The translations under genes and the position numbers were made by a program. The notes under the pieces were generated by a model. That model worked only from the letters and a program-made list of their open reading frames with translations. It did not search any database and was not told the DNA's origin. A DNA stretch of 5,778 bases from assembly GCA_007131465.1 (NCBI GenBank), contig SLQN01000156.1:1-5778 (forward strand). The letters are read 5' to 3'. How positions within the stretch are numbered: the first letter of the stretch is position 1; each line of letters begins with the position of its first letter. Shown piece by piece: positions 3,701-5,778 of the stretch. The DNA comes from Paracoccaceae bacterium. GTDB taxonomy: Bacteria > Pseudomonadota > Alphaproteobacteria > Rhodobacterales > Rhodobacteraceae.

Positions 3701-5778
3701 CGTGAACTCCTTTTTCATGTGTTGAGACCTGCTTGCCGGTGCTGACGTGGCGGATCGAGCCGCTTGTTTCGTTGCCCTGATAGATGGTGAAGGTGCCGTT
3801 GCGGAATTCTTCTGCAAAGCGGGCGAGCATCTGGTTTTCGGCGGAATTGGCGATCGGCGCACTAGCAAGGTCGGACAGCGCGACGATACGATAGCCCTGT
3901 GGCACTGCGCCTTGTATGCGCCCATGGTAATAGATCGCGTGGCCATCCTGGGCGCGGTCATCGAAGGCTGCGTAAAGAAAATCGATTTCGGGCTGCAGGC
4001 CCTTCGCTTGCAGCAATGCCTCCAGTGCGGCGAGAGACGGCACCGGGCCGGGCGAGAGCGGCAGGCACAGGTTTCCGTTGGCCGTAACCTGCAACAGCAC
4101 GCCACCGTCGCCTGAAAGCACGGCACCGATGCGGCTTCCTCTTGCTGCGGCAGCGGCCTCGGCCAGATCGCGTTCAAGACCGATCGAGAAATAGTTGCCG
4201 CGGAAATAGCCCAGCGGATTACCCTCGGAAACAGCAAGATGCACAACCCTGCCGATCAGCACAAGATGGTCGCCAGCGTCCACAAGCCGATGGCGCGCGC
4301 AGGAAAACTGAGCCAACGCACCGTCGATCAGCGGCACATCGCCAAGGCCCGGGGCCCATCGGCACTGGTCGAACTTGTCGGGCGCGCGTGAGGCAAAAAG
4401 CCCGGATACATCCTTCTGGTCCTCCGCCAGCACATTCACCGCGAAGTGCTGCGCAGCCATGAAGGTGGCGCAGGAATGGGCCGACTTGGCCAGGCAGACC
4501 AGCAAGAGCGGCGGGTCGAGCGACACGGAGGAGAAGCTGTTGGCGGTAAAGCCGCGCGGCTTGCCGTCGGGTTGGCGCGTTGTGATCACCGTCACGCCAG
4601 TAGCAAACGCCCCGAAGGCATTTCTGAGTGCCCGCGCATCGATCGTCGGTTGCGGCGTGATCTCGGCCAGCGCGGCATGTTCGTCAAGGCGCGGCGGGGC
4701 CAGAGGTGCCGGGGCAGGGTGTGCGGCAAAGCGCAGCGGGGTGGCGGCAACGCGCCACGGCCGTTTGCCGGATTCGGCGTGGGGGATAGTCGCGATCATG
4801 CCACGGCTGGCCACATGCGGATCGGCAAAGATCGCGGCGATATCGTTCGCCGGACCAAAGGGGATCAGCCCGCCCAGACGTTCGGTCAGTTCGCCCTTCG
4901 TCAACCCACTTGTCCAATCCGAGACAAGCGCGTTCACTTGCGCCATGTTGACCTTGCGGGCCGCACGGGTGGTAAAGGCTGGATCGGTGGCCAGTTCGGG
5001 CCGCCCCATCACCTGGGCGAGGCTGCGCCAGAAGGCATCGTCCACAACCCCGATCGCCACCATTCCGTCCTTGGCCGGGTACAGCCCGAACGGCGCCAGA
5101 AGCGGATGGCCGTTGCCCTCGGGCGCAGGCACCGTGCCGTCGAAGTCATGTTGATAGACCAGCCTTTCGCACAGACTCAGCATCGCGTCGTACATGGCCA
5201 CATCAAGGAACTGGCCCTGCCCGGTTGCCTCGGCTTCGCGCAATGCGGCAAGAATACCGAAGGCAGCAAGCGAGCCTGCAAAGATATCGCCGATGCCGGG
5301 GCCGACCTTGGTGGGGTGGTCGAGGTCCGGGCCGGTGACGGAAATCACCCCGCCCATCGCCTGTGCGACCACATCATAGGCGGGCCAGTTCGCATAAGGG
5401 CTTTCGCCGGTGCGCGGGTCGCCGAAACCGCGGATCGCGGCATAGACCAGACGCGGGTTGATCGCGGCAAGGCTTTCATAGGAAAGACCAAGGCGCTCCA
5501 TGACGTCCGGCCGGAAGTTTTCGACCAGGACATCGGCGGTACGCACCAGATTGCGCAGTGTCGCCTTTCCTTCGGCGGATTTCAGGTCAACCCGAAGGCT
5601 TTTCTTCGAACGGTTCAGGCTGACGAAATATCCGGCCCAGTCGTGGCCCGGATCGTCGGCGCGAAACGGGCCGTTGGCGCGAGAAGTGTCACCGGTGGCA
5701 TCCTCGATCTTGATGACCTCGGCCCCGTGATCGGCCATCATCATCGTGGCATAGGGACCAGACAACATCCGGCTAAGG
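3687..5778 (-). CDS. CaiB/BaiF CoA-transferase fused to flavin reductase and NUDIX-like domain (5' end beyond window)
   Basis: The gene enters from the right edge. The codons before the first internal ATG (5768) read LSR, giving LSRMLSGPYATMMMADHGAE, the usual start region of class III CoA-transferases, so the true start lies outside. Counting from that ATG, residues 1-368 are a CoA-transferase: LNRSKKSLRVDLK, DVLVENFRPDVMERLGLSYE, the GQGQFLDVAMYDAML segment (183-197) where the family's catalytic aspartate region is expected, and the closing PPRLDEHAALAE. Residues 377-531 are an FMN-binding flavin reductase: FGAFATGVTVITT, GFTANSFSSVSLDPPLLLVC, FAVNVLAEDQ, GDHLVLIGRVVHL. Residues 546-672 look like a degenerate NUDIX-like domain (IGAVLSGDGGVLLQVTANGN...FAEEFRNGTFTIY), as found at the end of some flavin reductases. 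The 2-kb frame is uninterrupted. The CoA-transferase would exchange CoA between two organic acids, and the reductase would supply reduced flavin to a separate monooxygenase. The substrate is unknown. The direct domain join (ITPQPTIDARALRNAFG) has almost no linker, so the fusion may be recent. Confidence 0.9.
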   Translation of the reverse strand, partial: LSRMLSGPYATMMMADHGAEVIKIEDATGDTSRANGPFRADDPGHDWAGYFVSLNRSKKSLRVDLKSAEGKATLRNLVRTADVLVENFRPDVMERLGLSYESLAAINPRLVYAAIRGFGDPRTGESPYANWPAYDVVAQAMGGVISVTGPDLDHPTKVGPGIGDIFAGSLAAFGILAALREAEATGQGQFLDVAMYDAMLSLCERLVYQHDFDGTVPAPEGNGHPLLAPFGLYPAKDGMVAIGVVDDAFWRSLAQVMGRPELATDPAFTTRAARKVNMAQVNALVSDWTSGLTKGELTERLGGLIPFGPANDIAAIFADPHVASRGMIATIPHAESGKRPWRVAATPLRFAAHPAPAPLAPPRLDEHAALAEITPQPTIDARALRNAFGAFATGVTVITTRQPDGKPRGFTANSFSSVSLDPPLLLVCLAKSAHSCATFMAAQHFAVNVLAEDQKDVSGLFASRAPDKFDQCRWAPGLGDVPLIDGALAQFSCARHRLVDAGDHLVLIGRVVHLAVSEGNPLGYFRGNYFSIGLERDLAEAAAAARGSRIGAVLSGDGGVLLQVTANGNLCLPLSPGPVPSLAALEALLQAKGLQPEIDFLYAAFDDRAQDGHAIYYHGRIQGAVPQGYRIVALSDLASAPIANSAENQMLARFAEEFRNGTFTIYQGNETSGSIRHVSTGKQVSTHEKGVHDVAS
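3707..3713 (-). promoter_or_regulatory. Ribosome binding site of the DUF1185 gene
   Basis: AAAGGAG on the minus strand ends six bases before the ATG at 3700. It lies inside the last codons of the upstream gene (STHEKGVHDVAS then stop), so ribosomes finishing that gene can restart here. It decides between the ATG at 3700 and the one at 3718. Confidence 0.8.

Noticed and set aside
3701..4246. Upstream extension of the DUF1185 frame to a 383-codon reading frame
   Set aside because: The extra N-terminal part is out of frame with the flavin reductase/NUDIX-like coding sequence and looks like a shadow. The ATG at 3700 has a good ribosome binding site and fits the family length.
4375..5154. Plus-strand open frame of 259 codons
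   Set aside because: It is antisense to the CoA-transferase/flavin reductase gene and its translation resembles no protein family.

Overview
The window looks like chromosomal DNA of a GC-rich alphaproteobacterium. Rhodobacterales is my best guess, from the domain architecture of the left-hand protein (FG-GAP propeller plus dockerin-like tail) and the alphaproteobacterial look of the right-hand proteins. This is recognition by eye, not a database result.

Layout. (1) Bases 1-197 hold no gene I can support. (2) A plus-strand gene at 198-1937 encodes a protein with seven calcium-loop (FG-GAP/VCBS-type) repeats, so probably a seven-bladed beta-propeller. It is followed by a dockerin-like pair of calcium-binding motifs and a short conserved C-terminal tail. 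Its N-terminus is uncertain. (3) Bases 1938-2208 have no recognisable gene. (4) Bases 2209 to about 2940 hold a minus-strand mosaic of broken gene pieces. In the direction of transcription these are a frameshifted fragment resembling a phage tail/LamG-like protein, the membrane-spanning end of a phage-type lysis protein, the first third of a small overlapping lysis (Rz/spanin-like) protein, and the last 55 codons of a second dockerin-tail protein. The last piece is homologous to the C-terminus of the intact plus-strand gene and faces it, tail to tail. (5) Bases 3095-5778 carry a minus-strand operon. A long gene that runs off the right edge encodes a class III CoA-transferase (CaiB/BaiF) fused in frame to an FMN-dependent flavin reductase and a NUDIX-like C-terminal domain. 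It overlaps by 14 nt a gene for a DUF1185 / 'amino acid synthesis' family protein (Pfam AA_synth).

How the parts work together. The two right-hand genes are translationally coupled and probably belong to a catabolic operon whose start lies beyond base 5778. A CoA-transferase, a reduced-flavin supplier and a DUF1185 protein together suggest breakdown of an organic acid that needs a flavin-dependent monooxygenase, but the substrate cannot be read from this window. The left-hand protein is probably extracellular or surface-associated and unrelated to the operon. The middle is a scar left by prophage or phage-like material and rearrangement.

The points most worth a second look are the three-domain fusion enzyme, the duplicated C-terminal tail shared by the intact and broken dockerin-type genes (24 identities over 51 ungapped residues by hand count), and the mosaic scar.
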